41,639 bases of DNA from Zavarzinia sp. (GTDB lineage: Bacteria; Pseudomonadota; Alphaproteobacteria; Zavarziniales; Zavarziniaceae): contig JAOZVS010000133.1 in NCBI GenBank assembly GCA_025869435.1, forward strand, positions 1-41,639, given 5' to 3'. Below the pieces are notes generated by a model, which was not told the DNA's origin, searched no databases, and saw nothing but the letters and a program-made list of their open reading frames with translations. Shown here piece by piece: positions 16,653-23,042 of this stretch. Every line of letters starts with the position of its first letter. The stretch's first letter is position 1. Both the position numbers and the translations under genes were made by a program.

Positions 16653-16664
16653 ATGGCGCGATTG

Positions 16665-16695
16665 ATAACCTTTAAAATATAATATAGAAGGTTAT
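16665..16695. promoter_or_regulatory. AT-rich inverted repeat ATAACCTT/AAGGTTAT
   Basis: Perfect 8-bp arms (16665-16672 and 16688-16695) are separated by a 15-bp spacer composed almost only of A and T. It lies just after the CGNR stop and about 50 bp before the HbpS/GlcG-like gene. It shares the half-site GGTTAT with the dyad in front of the CGNR gene (15953-15958), so it may be a second operator or a promoter region. Confidence 0.45.
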
Positions 16696-16742
16696 TTGCG
16701 GTCGGCCGCCGGGGCCGATCCCGATCTGTCCGAGGTAACGAC

Positions 16743-17285
16743 ATGAAGACGATATTGTTGCGCGCGGCCGCCCTTGCGGTCGCGGGTGTGGGGGCGCTTG
16801 CGCCCGCGATGCAGGCGGAAGCCCAGGTGGCGAAAAGCGGGGCGGTCCTGCCGCTGTCCCTCGCGATCGAGGCGGCGAGCGCGGCCATCGCGGCCTGCGA
16901 GGCCGGCGGCTACAATGTCTCCGTCGCCGTCGTCGACGCCTCGGGGGTGGTGAAACTGCAAGCCAAGGGCGATCACAGCACGATCCACACCAGGGATTCG
17001 AGCTTCCGCAAGGCCTATTCCGTGGTCACCCTCGGCCCCGTGTTCAAATTCGAGACCAGCGGCGATCTGGCGGCGCTGGTGGCGAAGAGCCCGGCGGGGC
17101 CGGCGCTGGCCTCGCTTCCCGACATATTGCCGCTGGCCGGTGGCGTCGCCATCAAATCGGGCGACGAGATCATCGCCGCCATCGGGGTCGGCGGCGCGCC
17201 GGGCGGCGACAAGGACGAAGCCTGCGCGCAGGCCGGCGTCGCCCGCATCCGCGACCGAATCCCGACCGGCCCCCATGCGTCCTGA
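16743..17285 (+). CDS. Exported HbpS/GlcG-family heme-binding-like protein
   Basis: A 180-residue protein with a signal peptide (LLRAAALAVAGVGALAPAMQAEAQ) followed by a GlcG/HbpS (DUF336) domain: LPLSLAIEAASAAIAACEAGGYNVSVAVVDASG, then DSSFRKAYSVVTLG, LPLAGGVAIKSGDEIIAAIGVGGAPGGDKDEACAQAGV (landmarks only). The family binds heme in Streptomyces HbpS and is of uncertain function elsewhere. ATG 16743 has GAGG about 7 bases upstream. It follows the CGNR regulator by 90 bp, with an AT-rich inverted repeat between, so it may be part of that regulon. The periplasmic location is inferred from the signal peptide. Confidence 0.85.
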   Translation: MKTILLRAAALAVAGVGALAPAMQAEAQVAKSGAVLPLSLAIEAASAAIAACEAGGYNVSVAVVDASGVVKLQAKGDHSTIHTRDSSFRKAYSVVTLGPVFKFETSGDLAALVAKSPAGPALASLPDILPLAGGVAIKSGDEIIAAIGVGGAPGGDKDEACAQAGVARIRDRIPTGPHAS

Positions 17286-17312
17286 GGCGCGAAAAATTCT
17301 CCGGCCCGCGGC

Positions 17313-17338
17313 GTAACCTCCCGCTGCGCTTCGGCGAA
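17313..17338 (+). promoter_or_regulatory. SigF/ECF16-type promoter GTAACC-N16-CGAA
   Basis: GTAACC (17313-17318) is followed after exactly 16 bases by CGAA (17335-17338). This is the promoter pattern known for the extracytoplasmic sigma factor SigF of Caulobacter, which controls heavy-metal-responsive bufferin (DUF2282/DUF692) genes. Here it lies about 90 bp before the bufferin-like gene, giving a 5' leader of about 85 nt that includes a hairpin. The other GTAACC occurrences that were checked in the window lack a correctly placed CGAA. Confidence 0.75.
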
Positions 17339-17347
17339 CCTGTCAAT

Positions 17348-17373
17348 ACGGCCCCGGAGATGCTCGGGGCCGT
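17348..17373 (+). other. 5'-leader hairpin ahead of the bufferin-like gene
   Basis: A perfect 9-bp stem ACGGCCCCG/CGGGGCCGT with an 8-nt loop begins about 10 bases after the predicted transcription start of the SigF-type promoter. No T-tract follows. It could protect the transcript 5' end, or mark the end of the preceding HbpS/GlcG-like transcript. Confidence 0.5.
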
Positions 17374-17429
17374 CGGCGGATGAAAAGGAAACCGCCGCCC
17401 CCCACCCCCGATGTTATCTGGAGCATACC

Positions 17430-17681
17430 ATGAGCAGGACCGGTCTTACTCTCGCCGCGGCGGCTGCCGCCCTCTTTTCCGCCGGCAGCATGATGCTGGC
17501 GCCGGTCGCGGCCCATGCGGCGGGCGGCGTGCATTGCGTCGGCGCCAATGCCTGTAAGGGCCAGAGCGCCTGCAAGACCGCCACCAATGCCTGCAAGGGC
17601 CTCAACGAGTGCAAGGGCCAGGGCTTCGTCGAACTCGACAGCAAGGCGGCCTGCGAGTCCGCCGGCGGCCACGTCGGCTGA
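17430..17681 (+). CDS. Small Cys-rich exported protein, BufA2-like bufferin metallophore
   Basis: An 83-residue precursor with a signal peptide (about 1-30, ending AHA) and a short mature part with six Cys in spaced motifs: VHCVGANACKG, SACKTATNACKG, NECKGQGF and KAACESAGG. This layout is that of the BufA2-type bufferins, small periplasmic peptides whose Cys are modified by an MNIO enzyme (BufB, DUF692) and which bind copper or other metals. Neither bufB nor bufC is present nearby. It lies behind a SigF-type promoter and upstream of a DUF1223 gene, suggesting a metal-stress transcript. ATG 17430 has GGAG 6 bases upstream. The family assignment is by motif recognition, not by a search. Confidence 0.78.
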   Translation: MSRTGLTLAAAAAALFSAGSMMLAPVAAHAAGGVHCVGANACKGQSACKTATNACKGLNECKGQGFVELDSKAACESAGGHVG

Positions 17682-17771
17682 TAGCGGAGGGATCGCGGCC
17701 CCGCACCCCACGGCCGTCCGGCGCGCACCCCCCGACGCCGGACCGGCCAGCGCGGTCCACGATCTTTCCCA

Positions 17772-17823
17772 GCACGGATCCGGCGCGCCCCCCGGATCCG
17801 TGCGCCCCTTGACCCAAGGGCGC
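17772..17823 (+). other. Two overlapping, mutually exclusive hairpins before the DUF1223 gene
   Basis: A perfect 12-bp stem GCACGGATCCGG/CCGGATCCGTGC (17772-17783 and 17792-17803) overlaps at its last bases a second stem GCGCCCCTTG/CAAGGGCGC (17802-17811 and 17815-17823, one bulged C). Both lie between the bufferin-like and DUF1223 genes, just ahead of the GGAG ribosome site. They could set the ratio of the two proteins by attenuation or RNA stability. Confidence 0.45.
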
Positions 17824-17840
17824 GGACAGGAGAATTCGCC

Positions 17841-18527
17841 ATGCGTCTCGCCGCCCTCGCCCTGCTGCTCGCGGCCGCCGCGCCCGTCGCGGCCAACGCC
17901 GGCAAGCCCGTCGTCGTGGAACTTTTCACATCGCAGGGATGTTCGTCCTGCCCGCCCGCGGACGATTATCTGCGCAGTCTCGCCACCTCCGGCGACGATG
18001 TCCTGCCCCTGGCCTTCCATGTCACCTACTGGAACCAGCTCGGCTGGTCCGATCCCTATTCGCTGGAAGCGGGCACGCAACGTCAACGTCTCTATGCCTC
18101 GCTGCTCGGCCAGCGTCAGATCTATACGCCGCAGATGGTGATCGACGGCCGCTGGCAGGCGGTCGGCTCGGATCGCGCCGCCGTCGGCCGCCTGATCCGC
18201 GACGCCGCGGCCGAGGACGAAGCCGTCGCCATCGAGGCGCGGCGCGATGGCGCGGAACTCAGCATCCGCATCGGCGCGTCCCCGGCAGCCGGGCGCGGCC
18301 TGGTCCTTCTCGTCGGTTACGATCCCGAGCATCGCACCGCTATCGGCCGCGGCGAGAATGGCGGCCGCACCCTGACCGAGGCCAATATCGTGCGCAGTCT
18401 CGATATCGCCGGCGAATGGCGGGGCGAGAGCCTGGGCCTTCGGGTCCCCCTCGGCGATGGCGCGCGCTTCGCCGTGCTGCTTCAGGGCGAGGACGGACGC
18501 ATCATCGGTGCCGCCCGCGCGGATTAA
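17841..18527 (+). CDS. Exported DUF1223 thioredoxin-fold protein
   Basis: A 228-residue protein with a signal peptide (MRLAALALLLAAAAPVAANA) and a DUF1223 domain that begins VVELFTSQGCSSCPPADDYL. The CSSC sits where thioredoxins carry CxxC, and FHVTYWNQLGWSDP and IYTPQMVIDGR are further family landmarks. The biological role of DUF1223 is not established; a periplasmic redox or metal-related function is a reasonable guess. GGAG (AGGAGAA) lies about 8 bases before ATG 17841. It follows the bufferin-like gene by 159 bp with hairpins between and may share the SigF-type promoter. Its stop overlaps the stop of the convergent AraC gene by 4 bp. Confidence 0.87.
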   Translation: MRLAALALLLAAAAPVAANAGKPVVVELFTSQGCSSCPPADDYLRSLATSGDDVLPLAFHVTYWNQLGWSDPYSLEAGTQRQRLYASLLGQRQIYTPQMVIDGRWQAVGSDRAAVGRLIRDAAAEDEAVAIEARRDGAELSIRIGASPAAGRGLVLLVGYDPEHRTAIGRGENGGRTLTEANIVRSLDIAGEWRGESLGLRVPLGDGARFAVLLQGEDGRIIGAARAD

Positions 18528-19411
18528 TCGACGGCCAGGACGGCCGGCGCCGCCTTCAGCCGGGCGATGTCCCGCACCGGCGGCGCCCCGAACAGGCGGC
18601 GATACTCCCGGCTGAACTGGGACGGGCTTTCGTAACCGACGGCGTGGCCGGCGCTGGCGGCGTCTGACGCCTCAGCCAGGATCAGGCGCCGCGCCTCCTG
18701 CAGGCGGATCTGCTTCTGGAACTGCAGGGGGCTCATGGCCGTCACCTGCTTGAAATGATGATGCAGCGCCGACGGGCTCATGCAGGCGATGGTGGCGAGT
18801 TCGCCGATCGACAGGGGCGCGGCGTAATTCTCCTTGATCCAGGCGATCACCCGGTTGATCTGGCGCATCCGACCTTCGCCGGCGGCGATCTGGCGCAGCC
18901 GCGCGCCCTGCTCGCCCCGCAGCAGGCGATAGAGGATTTCCCGCTCCGCCAGCGGCGCCAGGGCGGCGATATCGCCCGGGCTGTCCAGCAGGCGAACCAG
19001 CCGCGTCGCCGCGTCGGTCACCGCCGCCGTCAGGGTGCTGACCGCGATGCCGGGCAGAGGCATGGCCGGCGTCGGCGTGGCGTCGGTTTCGAGGATCAGC
19101 GCCGCCAGCAGGCCGGGATCGAGGTCGAGGCGAAGCGAGGCATAGGGCGCCTCGGTCACCTGACCGGCGACGGGCGTGTCGATCGACACGATCAGGTAGC
19201 GGGCCGGGTCATAGACATGGACCGCATCCCCGCTGATCACCCGCTTGCTGCCTCGCGCGACGATGCACAGCGCCGGCCGGTACAGCACATGGGTCGGAGA
19301 CGAGGGCTGACGGGCAGCGAACAGATGCAGGCGGGGAATGGTGGTCGTCAGACTGCCGTCGCCGCCGGTGAATCGTTCAATAAGGTCGGCCAGGGCCGCA
19401 GCCGTCGTCAT
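18524..19411 (-). CDS. AraC-family transcriptional regulator
   Basis: A 295-residue regulator. The N-terminal AraC_N-type cupin domain (PRLHLFAARQPSSPTHVLYRPALCIVARG, here a landmark near residues 26-54) is followed by two helix-turn-helix units at about 190-285: LSIGELATIACMSPSALHHHF and AGHAVGYESPSQFSREYRRLFG. It resembles the YqhC group that activates aldehyde or ketone reductase genes. It is divergent from an SDR gene with 179 bp between, and three phased AGGATCG repeats in that gap are the likely binding region. The signal it senses is not known. Confidence 0.9.
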   Translation of the reverse strand: MTTAAALADLIERFTGGDGSLTTTIPRLHLFAARQPSSPTHVLYRPALCIVARGSKRVISGDAVHVYDPARYLIVSIDTPVAGQVTEAPYASLRLDLDPGLLAALILETDATPTPAMPLPGIAVSTLTAAVTDAATRLVRLLDSPGDIAALAPLAEREILYRLLRGEQGARLRQIAAGEGRMRQINRVIAWIKENYAAPLSIGELATIACMSPSALHHHFKQVTAMSPLQFQKQIRLQEARRLILAEASDAASAGHAVGYESPSQFSREYRRLFGAPPVRDIARLKAAPAVLAVD

Positions 19412-19488
19412 GATGAAAGCCCTCCCTCGCCGGGACCATGTGTGCCGGCATGGTTCACCGCCGGGCCGTCCGGGTCAAGCGCGGCGGG

Positions 19489-19516
19489 AGGATCGTGCAA
19501 GGATCGTCGAGGATCG
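19489..19516. promoter_or_regulatory. Three phased direct repeats AGGATCG
   Basis: AGGATCG starts at 19489, 19500 and 19510, a spacing of 11 and 10 bp that places all copies on one face of the helix. Direct repeats at one-turn spacing are typical of AraC-family binding regions. The site lies between the divergent AraC and SDR genes, about 75 bp before the SDR start. Confidence 0.5.
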
Positions 19517-19590
19517 ATCTACCGCCGACTTTCACCGGGGGAGCATGGTGTCCCGGCGCCGCGATGCGACGCAAGCGAAGGAATGAAGCC

Positions 19591-20322
19591 ATGACCACCA
19601 TCGACAAGATCATCCTGATCACCGGCGCCAGCAGCGGCATCGGCGAGGCCGCCGCCCGGCTTCTGGCGGCGCGGGGCGCCCGTGTCGTCCTCGGCGCGCG
19701 CCGCGTGGATCGTCTCGCCCGCATCGTCGACGAAATCGGGGGCGCCGGCGGCCAGGCCCGGGCGATGGCGCTCGATGTAACCGATGCCGATCAGATGAAG
19801 GCTTTCGTCGCCTTCGCCGAGGCCGAATTCGGCGCGCCCGGCGTCATCGTGAACAACGCCGGGCTGATGCCGCTGTCGCCCATGGCCGCGCTGAAGACCG
19901 ACGAATGGAACCGCATGGTCGACGTGAACATCAAGGGCGTGCTGAACGGCATCGCCGCCGTGCTGCCGGGCTTCATCGCCCGAAAGTCCGGCCATGTCGT
20001 CAACATCGCCTCGATCGCCGCGCACCGGGTGATCCCGACCGCCGCCGTCTATTGCGCGACGAAATACGCCGTCCGCGCCCTGTCGGAAGGGTTGCGCATG
20101 GAAAGCCCGGATATCCGCGTGACCGTGGTCAGCCCCGGTGTCGTCGAATCCGAACTGTCCTCGACGATCACCCATGAAGCGACGCGCGAGATGATCGAGA
20201 ATTATCGCGCCACCGCCGCATTGACGGCCGACGCCATCGCCCGGGCCATCGCCTATGCCGTCGAGCAGCCCGAGGATGTCGACGTGAACGAGATCATCGT
20301 CCGCCCGACCCGGGCCACCTGA
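19591..20322 (+). CDS. Short-chain dehydrogenase/reductase (classical SDR)
   Basis: A 243-residue NAD(P)-dependent oxidoreductase with the cofactor motif TGASSGIG, the NNAG motif (VNNAGLMPL), catalytic Ser in NIASIAAH and the YxxxK pair in YCATKYA. Lys/Arg residues after the first strand (GARRVDRL) suggest NADP preference. ATG 19591 is preferred, with AAGGA 8 bases upstream; a longer open frame upstream lacks homology. It is probably activated by the divergent AraC regulator. Its last 70 bases overlap the 3' end of the convergent HAD gene. The substrate is unknown, though AraC-linked SDRs often act on carbonyl compounds. Confidence 0.9.
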   Translation: MTTIDKIILITGASSGIGEAAARLLAARGARVVLGARRVDRLARIVDEIGGAGGQARAMALDVTDADQMKAFVAFAEAEFGAPGVIVNNAGLMPLSPMAALKTDEWNRMVDVNIKGVLNGIAAVLPGFIARKSGHVVNIASIAAHRVIPTAAVYCATKYAVRALSEGLRMESPDIRVTVVSPGVVESELSSTITHEATREMIENYRATAALTADAIARAIAYAVEQPEDVDVNEIIVRPTRAT

Positions 20323-21098
20323 GCCTGGGCCAGCAAGGCCGTCGCGAGGGCCGACATGCCGGGCACCGTTACCTCGGCCCCGGCATCCAGCCCCTCCGGC
20401 GGCAGGCCCGGGCGGTTGAGCCAATAGCTGCGATAGCCGAACCAGCGCGCCCCCGCCGCATCCCAGCCGGCGGAGGCGACGAAGCCGATATCCCCCGCGG
20501 GCAGGCCGAAGGCCTCGGTGCCGAGGGCATAGGCTTCCCGGGCCGGCCTGTAGGTTCTGGCCGTGTCGGTGCTGAGCACATGCTCGAACAGGCCATCGAG
20601 GCCGCTGTTGGCAAGGGCGCGGTCGAGGAAGGCGCGGGTGGGATTGGTGAGCACGGCGAGGCGATAACCCGCACGGCGCAGGGCGCCGAGGGTAGGTGCG
20701 ACGTCCGGAAAGGCCCCGATGGCGGCGAAAGCGCCCAGCAGGCGCGCACGATCCGGGGCGTCGAGCGTCAGCCCGAGCGAGGCCACGGCGAAATCGAGGG
20801 CCCCGGCGATGCAGGCCTCGAACGGGGCATAGCGCCCGGCCGCAACGCGCAGCCAGGTATATTCGAAGATATGGCTGCGCCAGGCGGCGGACAGCGCAGC
20901 GCCCTTGCCCGGAAAAATCTCCTCCGCCTGGGCGAAGACCGGGCGGAGATCGAACAGGGCGAAGCCGTCGAACGCCAGCGCCTTCGGCCGGGGCGCCGCC
21001 AGGGCCGGGCACTGGCCGGCCACCAACAGGGCGGCCGCCCCGGCGCCGAGCAATCGGCGGCGGTCGAGCGCGAGCGGATGCAATGTCACGGATTTCAT
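20253..21098 (-). CDS. Tat-exported HAD-family protein, haloacid dehalogenase type II-like
   Basis: A 281-residue protein with a twin-arginine type signal (LDRRRLLGAGAAALLVAG) leading to a HAD fold similar to L-2-haloacid dehalogenases. The nucleophile Asp44 is kept in ALAFDGFALFDL, but the usual DxYGTLFD is one residue shorter and lacks the Thr. The SN motif is LTNPTRAFL, the expected Lys before Pro is Arg (TYRPAREAY), and the usual SNAWD is SAGWD. Several catalytic positions thus differ, so classical dehalogenase activity is doubtful. It is last in the Prx-Trx-CcdA-HAD operon, starting 9 bp after the ccdA stop with GAGG upstream, and probably acts in the periplasm. Confidence 0.82.
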   Translation of the reverse strand: MKSVTLHPLALDRRRLLGAGAAALLVAGQCPALAAPRPKALAFDGFALFDLRPVFAQAEEIFPGKGAALSAAWRSHIFEYTWLRVAAGRYAPFEACIAGALDFAVASLGLTLDAPDRARLLGAFAAIGAFPDVAPTLGALRRAGYRLAVLTNPTRAFLDRALANSGLDGLFEHVLSTDTARTYRPAREAYALGTEAFGLPAGDIGFVASAGWDAAGARWFGYRSYWLNRPGLPPEGLDAGAEVTVPGMSALATALLAQAQVARVGRTMISFTSTSSGCSTA

Positions 21099-21107
21099 GG
21101 GCGGCCC

Positions 21108-21827
21108 TCAATATCGGGTGGTCAGTTCGGTCAGCCAGACCGGCGAGAGATCGACCAGGAGGGTTTCCACGCTGCGGTCGATCCCGCTGAGGATGAAGAG
21201 GCCGAGCAGGCCAAGCATGACCCCCAGCAGCCGCTTGCCGCCCTTGCCGGCACCGAGCAGCCGGCGGCGCCAACGCGTCATCGCCTCGCGCGAGGCAAGG
21301 CCGATCAGGACGAGGGGCAGGCCCGCGCCGATGCCGAAGGCGGTCATGACCAGGGTGACCTGACCGAGGTCGCGGCCCTGCGCCGCCAGCACCGAGGCTG
21401 CCCCCAGCGTCGGCCCGACGCAGGGCGACCAGACCGCGCCCAGCAGCAGGCCAAGGCCGAACTGGCCGATGGGGCCGCCGGGCTGGAGCTGGTTCAGCCG
21501 CTGACCGGCCCAGTCGCCGACCGGGCCGGCGAAGGTGCTCAGACGGTCCTGCAGGGCCGGGACCAGCAGCAGCACGCCCGCGCCCAGCAGCAGGACGGCG
21601 CCCGCGCGGCGAACCACGGCGCCATCGAAGCCGAGGCCATAACCGATCGTCGCGATGAAAAGCCCGATGGTGACGAAGGACAGGGCAAGGCCGGCGGCAA
21701 GGCCGAGCGGGCCCAGCGGGTGCCGTGCGCCGGCGGCGCCCAGCACGATGGGCAGCAGCGGCAGCACGCAGGGCGACAGGATCGACAGGACGCCGGCCAG
21801 AAAGGCCAGGGCTTCGTGACCGAACAT
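21108..21827 (-). CDS. ccdA: CcdA-type membrane thiol-disulfide transporter
   Basis: A 239-residue polytopic protein of the CcdA/DsbD-beta family, which passes electrons from cytoplasmic thioredoxin to periplasmic thiol proteins. The first helix has LSPCVLPLLPI and a later helix WSPCVGPTLGAA: the two redox Cys with adjacent Pro expected for the family. Six hydrophobic segments are visible. ATG 21827 is chosen because the protein then begins MFGHEALAFLAGVLSILSP and GGAG lies 4 bases upstream. It starts 11 bp after the thioredoxin-like gene, which is its likely periplasmic partner, and is followed 9 bp later by the HAD gene. Confidence 0.9.
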   Translation of the reverse strand: MFGHEALAFLAGVLSILSPCVLPLLPIVLGAAGARHPLGPLGLAAGLALSFVTIGLFIATIGYGLGFDGAVVRRAGAVLLLGAGVLLLVPALQDRLSTFAGPVGDWAGQRLNQLQPGGPIGQFGLGLLLGAVWSPCVGPTLGAASVLAAQGRDLGQVTLVMTAFGIGAGLPLVLIGLASREAMTRWRRRLLGAGKGGKRLLGVMLGLLGLFILSGIDRSVETLLVDLSPVWLTELTTRY

Positions 21828-21838
21828 TGCGCTCCGCC

Positions 21839-22240
21839 TCAGGGTGCGACGGCGCTTTGGATCAGCGCGGCGATGGAGTTGGGGCGCGTGTCGCCGATGG
21901 AACGGCCGGTCTCGACCTTGCCGCGATAGGCGATCAGCGTGCTCTGGCTGCGGGCGTCGAAGGCGCGGACGACATCGGCCTGCCGGTCGAAATCGACCTC
22001 GAACACCAGCAGGGTCTCGTTGCCGGGGGCCGCCAGGAGACTGTCGATGATCGGCTTCTGCGCCCGGCAGGTCGGGCACCAGTCGGCGGCGATGTCGATC
22101 AGGATGGGGGCGCCGATGGCTTGCGCCTCGGCGAAGGCGGCGGCATCGAAGGGCAGGCGGCTGCCGGACCAGGCGGGGCCGGCGAGGGCGGCGAAAGCGG
22201 GCACGGCCAGAATGGCGGCCAGCACCTGGCGTCGGTTCAT
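21839..22240 (-). CDS. Exported thioredoxin-like protein
   Basis: A 133-residue protein with a signal segment (RRQVLAAILAVPAFAALAGPAWSG) followed by a thioredoxin fold whose active site is ADWCPTCRAQ (CPTC). The layout matches small periplasmic thioredoxins that receive electrons from CcdA, or the DsbD gamma domain. It lies between the peroxiredoxin-like gene (16 bp gap) and ccdA (11 bp gap) in one operon. Its likely role is to reduce periplasmic disulfides, perhaps of the co-encoded HAD protein or other exported partners. Confidence 0.9.
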   Translation of the reverse strand: MNRRQVLAAILAVPAFAALAGPAWSGSRLPFDAAAFAEAQAIGAPILIDIAADWCPTCRAQKPIIDSLLAAPGNETLLVFEVDFDRQADVVRAFDARSQSTLIAYRGKVETGRSIGDTRPNSIAALIQSAVAP

Positions 22241-22256
22241 CGGATTATCCTTAGGG

Positions 22257-22919
22257 TCAGAGATCGCCCAGCCAGCGCAGCAGCAAGGCGGGCTCGAGCC
22301 GGCGGCGGTAGTCGGCGGTCAGGAAGCTATGGGTGATGATGCCGTCCCGCGAGACGACATAGGTGGCGGCGAGCGGCAATTCCCAGCTGTCGTCGCCATT
22401 GCGCGCGGGCAGGTCGACGCCGAAGGCGGCATAGATCGGCCGCAGGCGGTTATCCAGCGCATAGACGAGGCCGAACTGGCGCGCGACCACGTTGCCGACG
22501 TCGGAAAGCACGGGGAACGCCAGATTCAGCTTCTGCCGCATGTTCATGGAGTCGTCGGGCAGGGTGGGGGCGATGGCGACAAGGGTCGCGCCATGCTCCG
22601 CGATGGTGGGCAGGTGGCGCTGCAACGCCGCCAGTTGCAGGTTGCAGTAAGGGCACCATTCGCCGCGATAGAAGGTGACGATCAGGGGCCCTTTGTCCAG
22701 CAGGGCGCGGCTGTCGAGCGTCCGGCCGGTGGCGTCCGGCAGGGTGAAATGCGGCATCGCGTCGCCGATGGTCAGGGCCTTGCCGGCGATGCCGCTGTCG
22801 GCCAGCGCCGCCAGGGCATCGGCCATCAGGGCGATGACATCGCCGGGGGCCTGCGCCGCGAAATCGCGGGTGAGATGTTCGAGTTGCTGTTCCAGCTCTC
22901 CGGCCAAAGTCGCCTCCAT
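22257..22919 (-). CDS. Peroxiredoxin-like protein (AhpC/TSA-type redoxin)
   Basis: A 220-residue thioredoxin-fold peroxidase-like protein. The core opens with GDAMPHFTLPDATGRTL and carries a CxxC in FYRGEWCPYCNLQLAALQ, then LVAIAPTLPDDSMNMRQKL and FPVLSDVGNVVARQFGLVY. It has no signal peptide and is presumably cytoplasmic. Start choice is uncertain: ATG 22919 gives the usual N-terminal helix (EATLAGELEQQLEHL), while ATG 22982 adds 21 residues; neither has a good ribosome site. It is the first gene of the Prx-Trx-CcdA-HAD operon. The function is presumably peroxide removal or thiol redox control. Confidence 0.85.
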   Translation of the reverse strand: MEATLAGELEQQLEHLTRDFAAQAPGDVIALMADALAALADSGIAGKALTIGDAMPHFTLPDATGRTLDSRALLDKGPLIVTFYRGEWCPYCNLQLAALQRHLPTIAEHGATLVAIAPTLPDDSMNMRQKLNLAFPVLSDVGNVVARQFGLVYALDNRLRPIYAAFGVDLPARNGDDSWELPLAATYVVSRDGIITHSFLTADYRRRLEPALLLRWLGDL

Positions 22920-23009
22920 GCCCGTGTCGACCGATAACGCGGTCTCACATCGGGGTTCGCCGGCGGAACCCGAAGGTTTCATGCCGGCAGGGCATGGGAG
23001 GTCTGACGA

Positions 23010-23036
23010 GGGCGGGAAGCGTGATCGCCCCCGCCC
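23010..23036 (-). other. Inverted repeat GGGCGGG/CCCGCCC after the DAO-GcvT gene
   Basis: Perfect 7-bp arms (23010-23016 and 23030-23036) with a 13-nt loop lie 7 bp after the DAO-GcvT stop and before the Prx operon. No T-tract is seen on the minus strand. It may mark the 3' end of the upstream operon. Confidence 0.35.
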
Positions 23037-23042
23037 AAGGGA

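Noticed and set aside
16651-16664. 14-mer AGATGGCGCGATTG repeated at 29593-29606
   Set aside because: A few shared 14-mers are expected by chance in 41 kb, and the flanks differ.
22920-22982. Longer N-terminus of the peroxiredoxin-like protein from ATG 22982
   Set aside because: No ribosome site and the extra 21 residues lack homology, although the alternative start is also weak.
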